DNA of 64,000 nt from Planctomycetaceae bacterium (GCA_015485495.1 WFTL01000169.1:1-64000), one strand, 5' to 3'. Positions 36,017 to 45,897 are shown, counted from the first letter of the stretch. Notes: generated from the sequence alone by a model not told the origin. Program-made: numbers and translations.

Positions 36017-38464
36017 TCAGGTGTCCCGGCGATACTGCGGTGAATCCTGTGCCGACGAACGACGGGTCCGCGGACCACTGATTGAAATGTGACCGATGAG
36101 CCGATCGAGCCGAAGGCGCAGTTCGGCTACCTGGGCATCGTCCAGAACCTGATGGCCGTAGCGGACCGAATTGAAGGCCTGAGCGATGCTTCCGGCGATG
36201 CCGGCCGTTTCCGGATCGGCATCCAGACGAAAAAACAGGGCGGCGGCACGTGCATTTTCCAGGGCGGTCCGTGTCGGAAGAAACCGAAAACCGTTTCGCG
36301 CGCAGGTGCGCTGAAAGGTGTCATAAAACTGCACGACAGCCGTCACGTTTCTCTGTCGGGCACTGGTCAGTATCAGCATTCGTGTCCGCAGACGGAGAAT
36401 CATTTGCCACAGACGGCGGCGCATCAGCACCAGGGCGGCCAGAACAGCCGCGAGCCCCGTCGCCGTCCTCCACGACCGCCGGACTCCGCTGTCTTCGTTT
36501 TTCAGGTAGTCCTGCACGGTGGCCGTGAGTCCCTGACGCTGAACGTTGTTCGACAGGTTCCGAAAAAAGTCGATCACCGGCTGAATGATCTGCCTCTGTC
36601 GGTCCGCACTGACGTTGTTCATTCCCGATTTCCATATGTCCTCCACGGTGTTCTCCAGCCCGGCCAGCATTGAACTGCGCCGGATGGAGGCCACCACGTC
36701 ATCGCGGCGGCCCGGTGTCGGGTCGAGGCGGATCCAGCGGTGACGATCCCGGTATTCCACCCAGGCGTGAGCGTGTTTCTGCTGCACTTCTATCGTCTCG
36801 CCGGATGCCGCGACCTGGGCCCCTCGAAATCCATTGACGATGCGTGCCGGAATGTCGAGCGACTGCAGCATCAGCGCGCATGCAGATGCAAAATACTGAC
36901 AGTGGCCGGTTCGATGATTCAGCAGAAATTCTTCCACCGGATCGTGATCGGTACGGCCCGGAGGCGGATGCAGCGAATACGTGTAGCGTCCGGAATCGCG
37001 CAGCAGCGCGACGATCCGTCCGGCGCATCGTCCCGGAGGAAGGCGAACACCGTTGTGGACACACAACTGTCTGGCAAACGCTGTCAGGTGAGGGAGGCGA
37101 TGGTGGAGGTTCGGACTGATCCCGTACTGACGGGCGTGTCTTTCTGCGCGGTGCCGGCGAATGGCGGAAGCGGATCCGGGAAACAGCCATCGCCGAAGCT
37201 GTTCCGGAAGAAGAAGCCGCGGCTGTTGATGATTTCTGAGCGGAGGACAGAATATCTCGAAGGTGATCGGGGCATGATTGAAGTGATCAGAAGGCGACGT
37301 GCCCCAGTCTTTGCCGGGGGCCAGGTCAAAGATCAGAGACCCCGTCTGACTGCGTCGCAGAAGACGTCCTTCAACACTGCGTAACTGCGCGCCTGTGACA
37401 GGCATGGGGGCAAACGCAAAGCGGCCAACAGGAGGGTACTGAACGACTTCCACGCGGTAACAGTCCGCAATCGATCCTCCTTCGGCGAAATGGCGTTCAT
37501 TGGATTCCAGTGCACGGTATCCGTCGTCGCGTCCTCGTGACCATCGGCCATCGATGTACCAGCCCATCGCGGTGCCTCGCAGCAGCAGTTCATCCATTCC
37601 CATATCTGCCAGGAATCGATCAAGGGGGACTCTGCGACCGTTTCTCTGACGGAAGATCGACAAAGTCACAACGCGTTCATCGCTGAGCAGCAGCGGGCCA
37701 AATTCACCCAGTTCAATTTCGTCCCGAAATCCTGTCCGGCTGACCAGCCCCGGACTCAACAGAACACCTGTCTGCAGGTCGATCGGCGATCCGATGAACA
37801 CCCGTGGAAACACGGCGAAGACCACTCCGGATGTCACCAGGGAAGCCACGCATGTCCCCAGGATCATGAGGCGGAACCTCGGTCCGACCCAGGACGTTCC
37901 GGAATCCGACTGGATACCCGCACGCGTGGCCACTTCCGGCCCCTTTCTTCTCTGCCGCAGAGTTCTCCAGGTATCGTCCGCCTGCACCCGCTGCTGCAGA
38001 CGCTGCAGAGTGAACAAAGACAGTGTCCAGACCGCCAGACAGGAAAAGACAATAAGAGTCAGGCCGACGAACGGAGAGTTCGTCAGCACGCTGGCCAGGG
38101 CCATCTGCAGAACGGAAAGAGCAATCAGCCACCACAGCCGGCGAGTGCTGCGTGTCATGAACAGCACAATCCACATGATGTACGTGATCAGATGAACGAC
38201 GCTCAGAATTCGCGATTCCGTGCCTCCGAAAACGACTTCGATCACGGCAGCGCAGATCGCTGCCACACCCAGAACATTGGCCACCGGCGTCGACAACACG
38301 AAACGTTTCCGTTGTCCGGTCAGCAAAGCGATCCCGGCAGGCAATGGCGTCAGCCCGGTCGGAAAAACGCTTCCTTCAGCCAGTGCCAGTGCCAGGGAGC
38401 TGACAAACACCATCAGCGCGAGGCTTTTGTAAAAGGCCCTGCGAATTCGGTCATCGACTGTCAT
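36017..38464 (-). CDS. TgpA-type membrane transglutaminase-like protein (DUF3488-TGc)
   Basis: This is an 815-residue protein. The N-terminal half has about six transmembrane helices (roughly residues 15-155). The extracytoplasmic transglutaminase core has TGHCQYFASACALML with the catalytic Cys, QQKHAHAWVEYRDRHRWIRLDPTPG with the His and Asp, and a final transmembrane helix near AAVLAALVLMRRRLW. TgpA is a periplasmic-side protease/transglutaminase fold protein of unknown physiological substrate. Its ATG overlaps the DUF58 stop by four bases (ATGA), so the two are translationally coupled. A convergent release-factor-like gene lies downstream. Confidence 0.9.
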   Translation of the reverse strand: MTVDDRIRRAFYKSLALMVFVSSLALALAEGSVFPTGLTPLPAGIALLTGQRKRFVLSTPVANVLGVAAICAAVIEVVFGGTESRILSVVHLITYIMWIVLFMTRSTRRLWWLIALSVLQMALASVLTNSPFVGLTLIVFSCLAVWTLSLFTLQRLQQRVQADDTWRTLRQRRKGPEVATRAGIQSDSGTSWVGPRFRLMILGTCVASLVTSGVVFAVFPRVFIGSPIDLQTGVLLSPGLVSRTGFRDEIELGEFGPLLLSDERVVTLSIFRQRNGRRVPLDRFLADMGMDELLLRGTAMGWYIDGRWSRGRDDGYRALESNERHFAEGGSIADCYRVEVVQYPPVGRFAFAPMPVTGAQLRSVEGRLLRRSQTGSLIFDLAPGKDWGTSPSDHFNHAPITFEIFCPPLRNHQQPRLLLPEQLRRWLFPGSASAIRRHRAERHARQYGISPNLHHRLPHLTAFARQLCVHNGVRLPPGRCAGRIVALLRDSGRYTYSLHPPPGRTDHDPVEEFLLNHRTGHCQYFASACALMLQSLDIPARIVNGFRGAQVAASGETIEVQQKHAHAWVEYRDRHRWIRLDPTPGRRDDVVASIRRSSMLAGLENTVEDIWKSGMNNVSADRQRQIIQPVIDFFRNLSNNVQRQGLTATVQDYLKNEDSGVRRSWRTATGLAAVLAALVLMRRRLWQMILRLRTRMLILTSARQRNVTAVVQFYDTFQRTCARNGFRFLPTRTALENARAAALFFRLDADPETAGIAGSIAQAFNSVRYGHQVLDDAQVAELRLRLDRLIGHISISGPRTRRSSAQDSPQYRRDT

Positions 38465-39966
38465 ACGCCGGACTCCGCACGCACGGTGTCGGCACCTGCC
38501 GGTCCCCGCGGCAGGTCAGCAGAACGGATAAACGGCATCAGCGCATCTCGTGTTGCAGGGAGCACGGCAATCCGCCTGCTGAAGTCCGAAGAATCCGGCC
38601 GACGGCCGCTGCAGAATTCCGGAATCTGCAGCCGACAGAACTCCGGACGAGTCGAAACAATGATTCCATGCGCCTGTGTCATGGCACCGCCGTCCGCTGT
38701 GCGGTCCAGCGCTTCTTCCAGAGAAGCGGACGGCGACGGACCACACACTGCCAGAACATCGAGTGCCTCCGCGGCGAATCGAGATGCCCTGGTGTCGGAA
38801 ACGAATCCGGGAACCGCACCGGTCACAGCCAGAGTCGACCGGCCGGCCGCTCCACTGTGAACGCGGCGGACACACAGGGATGCCACGAACGACACCGCCA
38901 GTTCCAGATCTTCCAGACCGACATTCGGAAGCGATTTCAGATCCAGAATCACGAACAGATCAGATTCCCGATTCTGCTGGAACTCCTGAACCATCAGTCG
39001 GCCCCGGCGGGCCGTCGACCGCCAGTGGATCGATCGCGGACTGTCGCCACTGCGGAAGTCGCGGATGCGATGGAAATCATCATCGAACAGGCCGCGGCTC
39101 AGAGACTTCCGTACCGGCGATTCCACCTGGTCGTACAGATCACGCACGTACGTTTCTTTCAGCGTTACCAGGCGCGGCCGCACCAGGACCGCGGCGAAGT
39201 CCGGCAGAATCTGAGCCCGTTCTCCGATTCCCAGAGGAAAACGGGAACTGACCCGCAGCGGACCGAGACGATACCGGCCGCGCTGGTGAAAAACGGCTTC
39301 ATAGACGCCGGTTCGGGATGAACGCGGAGGCAGGCGAGCGAATGTGACGATGCCGGCGCCTGCCGCCGTCTGAGATCGGTTGTCGGCTTCCGTGATGTCG
39401 TCGCGTACATCCAGCATCCAGGAAGACAGCAGCGACTTCGAATTCCGAACGATCAGATGAACCGGCATCGTCTGCCCGGCTGTCACCCGGCCGGCAGTCC
39501 TCCGTTCCACCGACACACCGCGCAGAGCCAGAGAAACCAGCGCTCCGTTGATGATCCAGGGACCGGCCATCAGCCCGAAGACCAGCAGCAGCATATCGGA
39601 ATGGCCCGCCAGTCCACCGACAGCCAGCAGCAGCATGATGGCCAGATAGACCAGTCCTTCCCGAGGAATGACCACGCGGGACCGCATCCCCAGACGGGCC
39701 ATGGTTCGGGAAATCCGCTGGCCGAACAGAATGGTGACCAGCGCCGACACGGCAGCCACACCGCCAACGACGAAAAGCAGAACCTGAGTGATCCCGCGAA
39801 ACTCGGCATACCACCGCGGCAGAATGACGGCTCCCGGAAGACACCCGGCTGCGACCAGAAGCTGAATGATCAGACTGGCGCTGACGGGAACGCGGTGCTG
39901 AGTGGTGTCAGACGGCAATGGGCAGCATCGTTCCTTCAGAGGACGAACAGTCGGCTTTCGATACAT
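38461..39966 (-). CDS. DUF58 membrane protein
   Basis: This 501-residue protein starts MYRKPTVRPLKERC; the track ORF runs 57 codons further upstream. There are two N-terminal hydrophobic pairs (SLIIQLLVAAGCLPGAVIL, TQVLLFVVGGVAAVSALVTIL; then GLVYLAIMLLLAVGGLAGH and LLLVFGLMAGPWIINGALV). The DUF58 core is FDDDFHRIRDFRSGDSPRSIHWRSTARRGRLMVQEF, with LFVILDLKSLP resembling a vWA strand. DUF58 proteins commonly occur with MoxR AAA ATPases and TgpA proteins. Here the TgpA gene follows with an ATGA overlap, but no MoxR gene is adjacent. Function is unknown, possibly envelope protein assembly. Confidence 0.85.
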   Translation of the reverse strand: MYRKPTVRPLKERCCPLPSDTTQHRVPVSASLIIQLLVAAGCLPGAVILPRWYAEFRGITQVLLFVVGGVAAVSALVTILFGQRISRTMARLGMRSRVVIPREGLVYLAIMLLLAVGGLAGHSDMLLLVFGLMAGPWIINGALVSLALRGVSVERRTAGRVTAGQTMPVHLIVRNSKSLLSSWMLDVRDDITEADNRSQTAAGAGIVTFARLPPRSSRTGVYEAVFHQRGRYRLGPLRVSSRFPLGIGERAQILPDFAAVLVRPRLVTLKETYVRDLYDQVESPVRKSLSRGLFDDDFHRIRDFRSGDSPRSIHWRSTARRGRLMVQEFQQNRESDLFVILDLKSLPNVGLEDLELAVSFVASLCVRRVHSGAAGRSTLAVTGAVPGFVSDTRASRFAAEALDVLAVCGPSPSASLEEALDRTADGGAMTQAHGIIVSTRPEFCRLQIPEFCSGRRPDSSDFSRRIAVLPATRDALMPFIRSADLPRGPAGADTVRAESGV

Positions 39967-40315
39967 GGCCAGTGCCCGCATCGATGCCTCGGTTCTGCAG
40001 CTTGCACATCCATTTTGGTAAACGGCAGGGGCATCGTCCAGACAGCACCATTCGAATGATCCGCCTCTGCCGGAGATGACAGATTCGTGCAGAAAAACTC
40101 GCAGATGCTGCGTGCGGCGTGCTGGTTCAGACGCCATGATGCACCCGTCCGGCTGGTCCCCATGGTTTCTTTCCGGCCATCGAATCAGGAAGGCTCCACC
40201 TTCGCTCGGACCGAACCACGGAATCTCCGTCCCGAGAACATGTCTGGGACGCAGCCGACTGAATACAGGATGGCCGTTTTTTTACGAGCCTGCCGGGTTC
40301 CTGTGAGGCGAACAC
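39967..40315. other. Intergenic region, 349 bp, divergent
   Basis: This lies between the DUF58 start and the MIP18-fusion gene. It contains only the 57-codon upstream extension of the DUF58 frame, which has no recognisable motif. No terminator or small gene is apparent; it should hold two promoters. Confidence 0.4.
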
Positions 40316-42268
40316 ATGTATCGAAAACCATGTCCATCGGAACGATCCGGCTGCCACAGCATGCGACTGCGCACATGGTTTTCTCTTCTGATCCTGTCTG
40401 CAGCGGCTTTGATATCAGACTTATCGCAGGCTCAGGATTCCCGGGGACGCACCGAAGCGGTTCCTGTGGCTGCTGACCGAAACGATTCGTTCGATGTCAA
40501 ACTGAAGCTCCTTCAGGAGGCCTGGAACCGTGGACACCTGGACCTGGCCCGTTCTCTGACTCACTCTCTGCGCCACACAATCCTTCAGAGGCAGCATGAA
40601 GGAACGAAGCCGAAGGGACATCTGATCGATACGGAACCGCATTCGGTCTCCGACGTTCTGCCGGCGGCCTGGCAGGATTGGGCTGCCGGCTGGAACCTGT
40701 GTACCGTGGTGTCTGTTCAGGAACCCATCGGTGAACGACGGATCCATGAACCTGTGGAAATTACACTGAAGTTTCCGGCGGCGCAGGTTGGCGCTGCATT
40801 CCGGGAAGTTCGGGTGGCGCGTCTGACAGCCCGTGGACCTGTGGAGGTCCCTTCTCAGGTCTTTGGAGAACTGCGGCGGGGGCCCTGGCGATATGCCCGT
40901 GTGCTGTGGATGGCAGACTGTGAACCCCATGAAAACCGGATGTATCTGATTTTCAGCGGAAACAGCGATGCGGAACTGCCGGAGTATCCGTCGGATCTGA
41001 AAACAGAAGGAGAAGGCGTCGGACTGAATGTGACCAATGCCCATTTTCAGGCGGTGCTTTCGCCGCGAACCGGACAGATGGAACGGCTCATTCTGCGTCG
41101 CGAACACGGGCTGGAACTGTTTTCCGGCGGACAGGGACATGGGGAACCGCCGGGAATCGACTGGGCACACGATTACGTGGATGAGTACGGTTTCGAAAAA
41201 CTGCGCGTGTCGCTGTGGGACCGCTGCCCCGACTATGAAATCGTCCGCGGTCCTCTGTGTACGGTGGTTCGTCGCTGGGGTTTTCCGTATTCACCTGTGC
41301 ATCCTGTGGATTCACCGGCCCGGCTGCACGTCGACGTGGAATACCGCTTCTATTCGGGTCTGCCGTGGTTTCTGAAAATCGGCCGGATGACGGCCGTGCA
41401 GGATCTGAACGTGAGCGCCCTGCGCGATGATGAATGGGTCTTCTCCGGACATTCCTTCACGGACACGCTGTGGATGAGTCGCGATGGCCGGCTTCATATC
41501 GGTGACGTTGATCCGGAGCACCGCAGAGATCTCTGGGGAGTGGGCTTTTTTCATCGCGACAGCCGCGACAGTTTCATGGCGATGTTTCTGGAACACCGCG
41601 CCGATGGCATCCCGGAACTCGTTCACGGCGGAGTTCCCACCCTTTCGTATCGCTGGCATGGAAATTTGTGGAGCCGATATCCGCTGCCCCAGGAAAGCCT
41701 CCCGGCCGGGACCGTGCTGCACCAGAAGAATGCGTACGCAGCCATTCCCTTCACGCCGTCCGACGGCCCCGTGGAACTCGAATCGCTTCGTCGCCGCCTC
41801 ATGAACCCGCTGATCGTCAGCCCCGGGCCGGAACATCCTGTCTTTGAGTCGTCTGTCGGAGAGGGTGATGGTTCCGAAACCGTCCGCATGCATCGGCTGG
41901 GCCGGCCAGGGGAAACAGGTGATCAGGCGGAAATCAAACGCCGGATTCGGGAAGCTCTCAGGGACTGTCGTGATGCGCAGCTTTATCGCGCTGATGTCAG
42001 CGTTTTCGATCTGGGGCTCGTGTATGACATTCGTTTTCGCGGCGATGTGGTGACTTTGGTAATGACGATGCCGCATCGGGGCCGCCCGCTGACGGGATAC
42101 TTCGTCGACGGATCCGTATCCGTTCATCCGACCCCGTCGGTTCCGCTGCGCACCCGGCTTCTGCAGATCCCCGGTGTCCGCCAGGTCGACGTCCGCACGA
42201 CATGGAATCCTCCGTGGAATTCGGGACGTCTCACGGACGAAGGCCGGCGGCGTCTGGGACTGGACTGA
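40316..42268 (+). CDS. Exported protein with C-terminal MIP18/DUF59-like domain
   Basis: The 650-residue protein has TGAGG upstream of the first ATG; a second ATG at 40361 gives a compact signal peptide (MRLRTWFSLLILSAAALIS). The middle 400 residues are beta-rich, Trp/Tyr-rich and without a family I can name (LNVTNAHFQAVLSPRTGQME, VDVEYRFYSGLPWFLKIGRM). The last 110 residues match MIP18/PaaD-like domains: VFDLGLVYDIRFRGDVVTLVM, IPGVRQVDVRTTWNPPWNSG and LTDEGRRRLGLD. The usual Cys of the TAPGCP motif is replaced (TMPHRGRP). MIP18 proteins normally work in cytosolic Fe-S assembly, so an exported version lacking the Cys is odd. The gene stands alone on the plus strand. Confidence 0.7.
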   Translation: MYRKPCPSERSGCHSMRLRTWFSLLILSAAALISDLSQAQDSRGRTEAVPVAADRNDSFDVKLKLLQEAWNRGHLDLARSLTHSLRHTILQRQHEGTKPKGHLIDTEPHSVSDVLPAAWQDWAAGWNLCTVVSVQEPIGERRIHEPVEITLKFPAAQVGAAFREVRVARLTARGPVEVPSQVFGELRRGPWRYARVLWMADCEPHENRMYLIFSGNSDAELPEYPSDLKTEGEGVGLNVTNAHFQAVLSPRTGQMERLILRREHGLELFSGGQGHGEPPGIDWAHDYVDEYGFEKLRVSLWDRCPDYEIVRGPLCTVVRRWGFPYSPVHPVDSPARLHVDVEYRFYSGLPWFLKIGRMTAVQDLNVSALRDDEWVFSGHSFTDTLWMSRDGRLHIGDVDPEHRRDLWGVGFFHRDSRDSFMAMFLEHRADGIPELVHGGVPTLSYRWHGNLWSRYPLPQESLPAGTVLHQKNAYAAIPFTPSDGPVELESLRRRLMNPLIVSPGPEHPVFESSVGEGDGSETVRMHRLGRPGETGDQAEIKRRIREALRDCRDAQLYRADVSVFDLGLVYDIRFRGDVVTLVMTMPHRGRPLTGYFVDGSVSVHPTPSVPLRTRLLQIPGVRQVDVRTTWNPPWNSGRLTDEGRRRLGLD

Positions 42269-42334
42269 CGGTATTCCAGGAAGGGACAATCTGGCCGGCA
42301 TGGACAGAGCGCTGCTTCTGTCACCGGACTCTGA

Positions 42335-43441
42335 TCACAAAAGCGTCAGCGGATTGCCACGAATTTCGAGTGGCAGAGATACGGGGCGACGCAGGCGGTG
42401 TGACTCGAAAACAGCCGCTGTCATTTCCACCACGGCACGTGCGTCTTCGGCCGAACAGCGAGGAGCACGCCCCTGTTCGGCGGCAGCGAACAGGTCGGTC
42501 ATGGCGGCCACATGCCCGGATCGATAGCCGGTATCGCGGCGCGGTTCGGGTTTTCCGATACCGGCGGAACTGATCGGCTCCCAGTGCCGACCACTCCGCC
42601 CGGGAGACCAGCTGCCGTCGCGCAGGATCCAGGCCGGCTGCAGATATCCGGTCGGAATCTCGATGATGCCCCGAGAACCGAAGACCTGGACGGCGAATCG
42701 ACCGGGCGGTGCCCCCGCGTTTCTGCGCGAGGCGAAATCCCCCGTCACCTGGCCAGGAAACTCATAGCGGGCCATCAGATGATCGCCCGCTATGAGGCCG
42801 AGTCCTTCCGGGCCGTTCACAACGTCGCTGCGCGTGACAGGCCGTCCCTGGTGCCGCACGATGGCCGAGCAGGTCGTCGCACGCGCCCCGACCAGACTCT
42901 GCGTCAGCATGAGGATGTGGGAGCCGAGAACCCAGAGGTCTTCGCCGCCTCCCCGATGGTCTTCCTTGCCGCGACCGCGGATTTCGAGGAGTTCTCCGAT
43001 TTCACCTGCCCGGATCAGAGACTGAACTCTGTCCAGAACCGGGGAATACTGCGTCACATGAGCAATGGCCAGCTGCAGATGACGCATCTCCAGTGCACGG
43101 ATGACTTCATCGCATTCTGCCGGTGTCCGGCAGAATGGTTTTTCCATGTACACGTGGCAGCCGGCTTCCGCGGCCGCCAGAATCATGTCGCGATGCTGAT
43201 CGATCCAGCGAGGACAGATGACCACCACATCGGCAGACACCTCGGACAGCATTCTGCGGTAGTCGGACCAGGCCTGAGGAGCGTTCAGACGCTGCTGAGC
43301 CTGCTGACGTCCCCGATCATCAGTATCGGCCACCCCCACGATCCGGACATTCGGCATTCCGGCTGCGGCGACATCCAGTCCATGCCCGTAGTCACCTCGG
43401 CCCGTACTGCCGATCACCGCGACATTCCAGGTCCGTCTCAT
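42335..43441 (-). CDS. Gfo/Idh/MocA-family oxidoreductase
   Basis: This 368-residue protein starts MRRTWNVAVIGSTGRGDYGHG. The Rossmann motif VIGSTGRGDYGHG, VVVICPRWIDQHRDMILAA and the family EKP motif CHVYMEKPFCRTPAECDEV (catalytic Lys) are clear. The C-terminal domain has the expected beta-sheet segments (RGRGKEDHRGGGEDLWVLG). These enzymes oxidise or reduce sugars and inositols with NAD(P). There is no signal peptide, though many planctomycete members are exported. It starts four bases after the GspE/PilB-like stop, so co-transcription is likely although the functional link is unclear. Confidence 0.9.
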   Translation of the reverse strand: MRRTWNVAVIGSTGRGDYGHGLDVAAAGMPNVRIVGVADTDDRGRQQAQQRLNAPQAWSDYRRMLSEVSADVVVICPRWIDQHRDMILAAAEAGCHVYMEKPFCRTPAECDEVIRALEMRHLQLAIAHVTQYSPVLDRVQSLIRAGEIGELLEIRGRGKEDHRGGGEDLWVLGSHILMLTQSLVGARATTCSAIVRHQGRPVTRSDVVNGPEGLGLIAGDHLMARYEFPGQVTGDFASRRNAGAPPGRFAVQVFGSRGIIEIPTGYLQPAWILRDGSWSPGRSGRHWEPISSAGIGKPEPRRDTGYRSGHVAAMTDLFAAAEQGRAPRCSAEDARAVVEMTAAVFESHRLRRPVSLPLEIRGNPLTLL

Positions 43442-43445
43442 TCGA

Positions 43446-44705
43446 TCAGGAGACCGATGAATCCAGGGTTGTATCCATGATCACCCGATGCATCTCTTCA
43501 ATGGATGTCGTGTGGTCCAGCACACGGCGGCGAGCGGACTCCTTCAGAGACACCATCCCGTCCCGCAAAGATGCCTCACGGATTTCATAGGCCGGAGCAT
43601 CTTTGGTAATGGCTTCCTTGAGACTTCTGCCGACCACCATGGTTTCGAAAATCGCCACGCGGCCGGAATACCCGGTGTGAAAATTCACATCCGCGGGAAC
43701 TCCCCGGACGATTTTCGTCGTCGTGTCGTCGTCGCTGAGTTCCAGCAGTTCCCGGTCATATCCTTCAGGAACGACTTCTTCCCGGGATTTCGGGCAGACC
43801 CGGCGGATCAGTCGCTGAGTGATCACACCGCGGAGACTGTCGGCGATGGCCATGGATGGCAGCCCGAACTGCCTCAGAACATCGATGGCCGAAGCGGTGT
43901 CGTTGGCATGCAGTGTGGACATGACCAGGACGCCCGTCATCGCCGCACGGCTGGCGATTTTCGCCGTTTCCGGGTCGCGGATTTCTCCGATGCACATGAT
44001 GTTGGGATCCTGACGCAGAACACCACGCAGTGCCGTGATGAACGATCGGCCGGCCTTGTTGTCGACTTCCACCTGATTCGTACCGGGAATCCGCCGTTCC
44101 ACCGGATCTTCGATCGTCACGATGCTCCGTTCCGGTGTGTTCAGTTCCTGGAGAAAATTGTAAAGAGTCGTTGTTTTCCCCGCTCCCACCGGTCCCACGA
44201 CGAGAATCAGTCCGTAGGGCGTTTTCAGCAGACGCTGAATCTGCTGCATCTGATCATCGTACAGGCCCAGACTGTCCAGCGAAGAAAAGGACGACGGGTC
44301 GGGCATCATCCGCATCACCAGTCGTTCCCCGTGAATCGTCATGAGGCTGCTCACGCGGATGTCACGATCCACACCGTCCAGCTGAGTCGACGTGACACGG
44401 CCGTCCTGCGGCAGACGTTTTTCCGTGATGTCCATTCCGGCCATCACCTTGATTCGGGTGACGATGTGGTTCGCCTTGTCTGTCGGAACCGGCAGGATGT
44501 CGCGAAGCTGCCCGTCCAGACGAAAGCGGATCCTCATGCCGGCCGGCACGGGATCCAGATGCACGTCGGTCGCACCGCAGGAAAACGCCCGCTGCAGCAG
44601 CATGTCGCCGACCACACCGGGATCGACGACTCCCAGCAGTTCTTCCAGTTCTGCAGAAAGAGCGGCATTGGCGACCTGAGCCGGACGAGGGGGAGGAGGT
44701 GTCAT
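43446..44705 (-). CDS. GspE/PilB-family secretion ATPase, short form
   Basis: This 419-residue protein has the core of type II secretion/type IV pilus ATPases: CGATDVHLDPVPAGMRIRFRLDG, VMAGMDITEKRLPQDGR, Walker A VVGPVGAGKTTTLYNFL, the Asp box TIEDPVE, Walker B NIMCIGEIRDPETA and a His box, LVMSTLHANDTASAIDVL. Family members usually have about 550 residues; here the large N-terminal domain is absent. The zinc-binding tetra-Cys region is reduced to one Cys (RRVCPKSREEV). It would power assembly of a pseudopilus or pilus, but no pilin, secretin or GspF gene is nearby. Confidence 0.88.
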   Translation of the reverse strand: MTPPPPRPAQVANAALSAELEELLGVVDPGVVGDMLLQRAFSCGATDVHLDPVPAGMRIRFRLDGQLRDILPVPTDKANHIVTRIKVMAGMDITEKRLPQDGRVTSTQLDGVDRDIRVSSLMTIHGERLVMRMMPDPSSFSSLDSLGLYDDQMQQIQRLLKTPYGLILVVGPVGAGKTTTLYNFLQELNTPERSIVTIEDPVERRIPGTNQVEVDNKAGRSFITALRGVLRQDPNIMCIGEIRDPETAKIASRAAMTGVLVMSTLHANDTASAIDVLRQFGLPSMAIADSLRGVITQRLIRRVCPKSREEVVPEGYDRELLELSDDDTTTKIVRGVPADVNFHTGYSGRVAIFETMVVGRSLKEAITKDAPAYEIREASLRDGMVSLKESARRRVLDHTTSIEEMHRVIMDTTLDSSVS

Positions 44706-44847
44706 CGCATGTTTCCTGACAGATCAGTCACGGTAGGGAAGGATGTTTCAAATACGCAGCCGGAGGCCCCGTTTCCCGTCGTCTCTGTTCATCAGATCGA
44801 TTCGAATCAGACTCCGACAGACAGGGCCCATTCCGTCCGGCCGGGCA

Positions 44848-45690
44848 TCAGTCCGGAGGCCCCAGCCGGATTTTCGGAGCATCAGAAGACTTTTCTGAAT
44901 TTGTCGATGAAGGGGTCGCCGGTGAGGAACGTGACGGAGGCGCCTGTTTCGGAGCCGTTTTATCAGGCGCATTGCCGATTGCCGGGGCCGTCCCCGGGGC
45001 AGGAGCCTTCGGCAGCGTCAAAAGTGGATTCGGAGCCGGCTGTTCTTCCTCGGATTCACTCCGGTGGGCACTGATCGTTCCCAGAACGGCCACACTGATG
45101 ATCATCGACAGAATTCCCAGACCGCGACGGATGCCGTCGTCCTTGACCATGGAAAAAATGGACGCGATGCAGGCAAACCCGGCTGCCAGCATGCCGGTTG
45201 TTTCCGCGCCTTTGCGGATGATCGGGTTGTCCACAAACAACACCGGATAAAGCGTTGCTGCGCTGAACAGGGCGATCGGCAGGACCGCCCAGGCCACCAC
45301 CCGTTTCTCCCGGTGTCGAACCTCTTCCTTCGTCGATATCCGGATCTCCGCTCCCGCTTCATCCATGGAATTCACGACGGTCATGAGATTCAGCAGGCCG
45401 GCCGACCGAATGACTTCCCGTACGATGTCCTTATCGGCAGCGACCACCACTTTGCGGTCGTACCATCCATCGGTGGCCTTCCACATGCGCACCAGTGAGG
45501 CCACCAGGCCGCTCTGGATGAGTTCCATTCCGGTGAGATCGATGATCAGGCGGGCTGTTTCTGTGCTTTTGATCTTTTCAACGATCTCAGCAGCTTCCTT
45601 TTCGACGTCTCCCCAGGACATTTCCAGGAGATCCGGAAGAAAGCGGACTACAGAATGCCCCCGTTTTTCTTCGAAAGTGAATCCTGCCAT
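44848..45690 (-). CDS. STAS-domain membrane protein
   Basis: This 280-residue protein starts at the ATG AGFTFEEKRG; GTG six bases earlier is the track start. Residues 1-115 form a STAS (anti-anti-sigma-like) domain with LIIDLTGMELIQSGLVASLVRMW. Its phosphorylation-site Ser is in the position of the SpoIIAA D-S motif, but the flanking sequence differs. Two to three hydrophobic helices follow (VVAWAVLPIALFSAATLYPVLF, TGMLAAGFACIASIFSM, LGILSMIISVAVLGTI), then a Pro/Ser/Ala-rich tail. A membrane-anchored STAS protein could sense partner kinases or phosphatases. It lies upstream of the GspE-like gene, 142 bp away, with no kinase nearby. Confidence 0.75.
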   Translation of the reverse strand: MAGFTFEEKRGHSVVRFLPDLLEMSWGDVEKEAAEIVEKIKSTETARLIIDLTGMELIQSGLVASLVRMWKATDGWYDRKVVVAADKDIVREVIRSAGLLNLMTVVNSMDEAGAEIRISTKEEVRHREKRVVAWAVLPIALFSAATLYPVLFVDNPIIRKGAETTGMLAAGFACIASIFSMVKDDGIRRGLGILSMIISVAVLGTISAHRSESEEEQPAPNPLLTLPKAPAPGTAPAIGNAPDKTAPKQAPPSRSSPATPSSTNSEKSSDAPKIRLGPPD

Positions 45691-45897
45691 CGACACGGCC
45701 CTGTCTAATCACGTATCTGCTGAAGTGTCAGCGCAGCCGTTTCGGCCGAAGCGGGTGCGCCAGCCCGGCATCCATCGTAAGCGACGATCGGTCAGGACGC
45801 CAATGACTCGACAAATCCAGCGGAGGAAAATTGATCCGGTGACCAGGCGGTGTCCGGGGCTGTTCGCTGACCGCAGAACCGGATGAGTCCATCCGGC

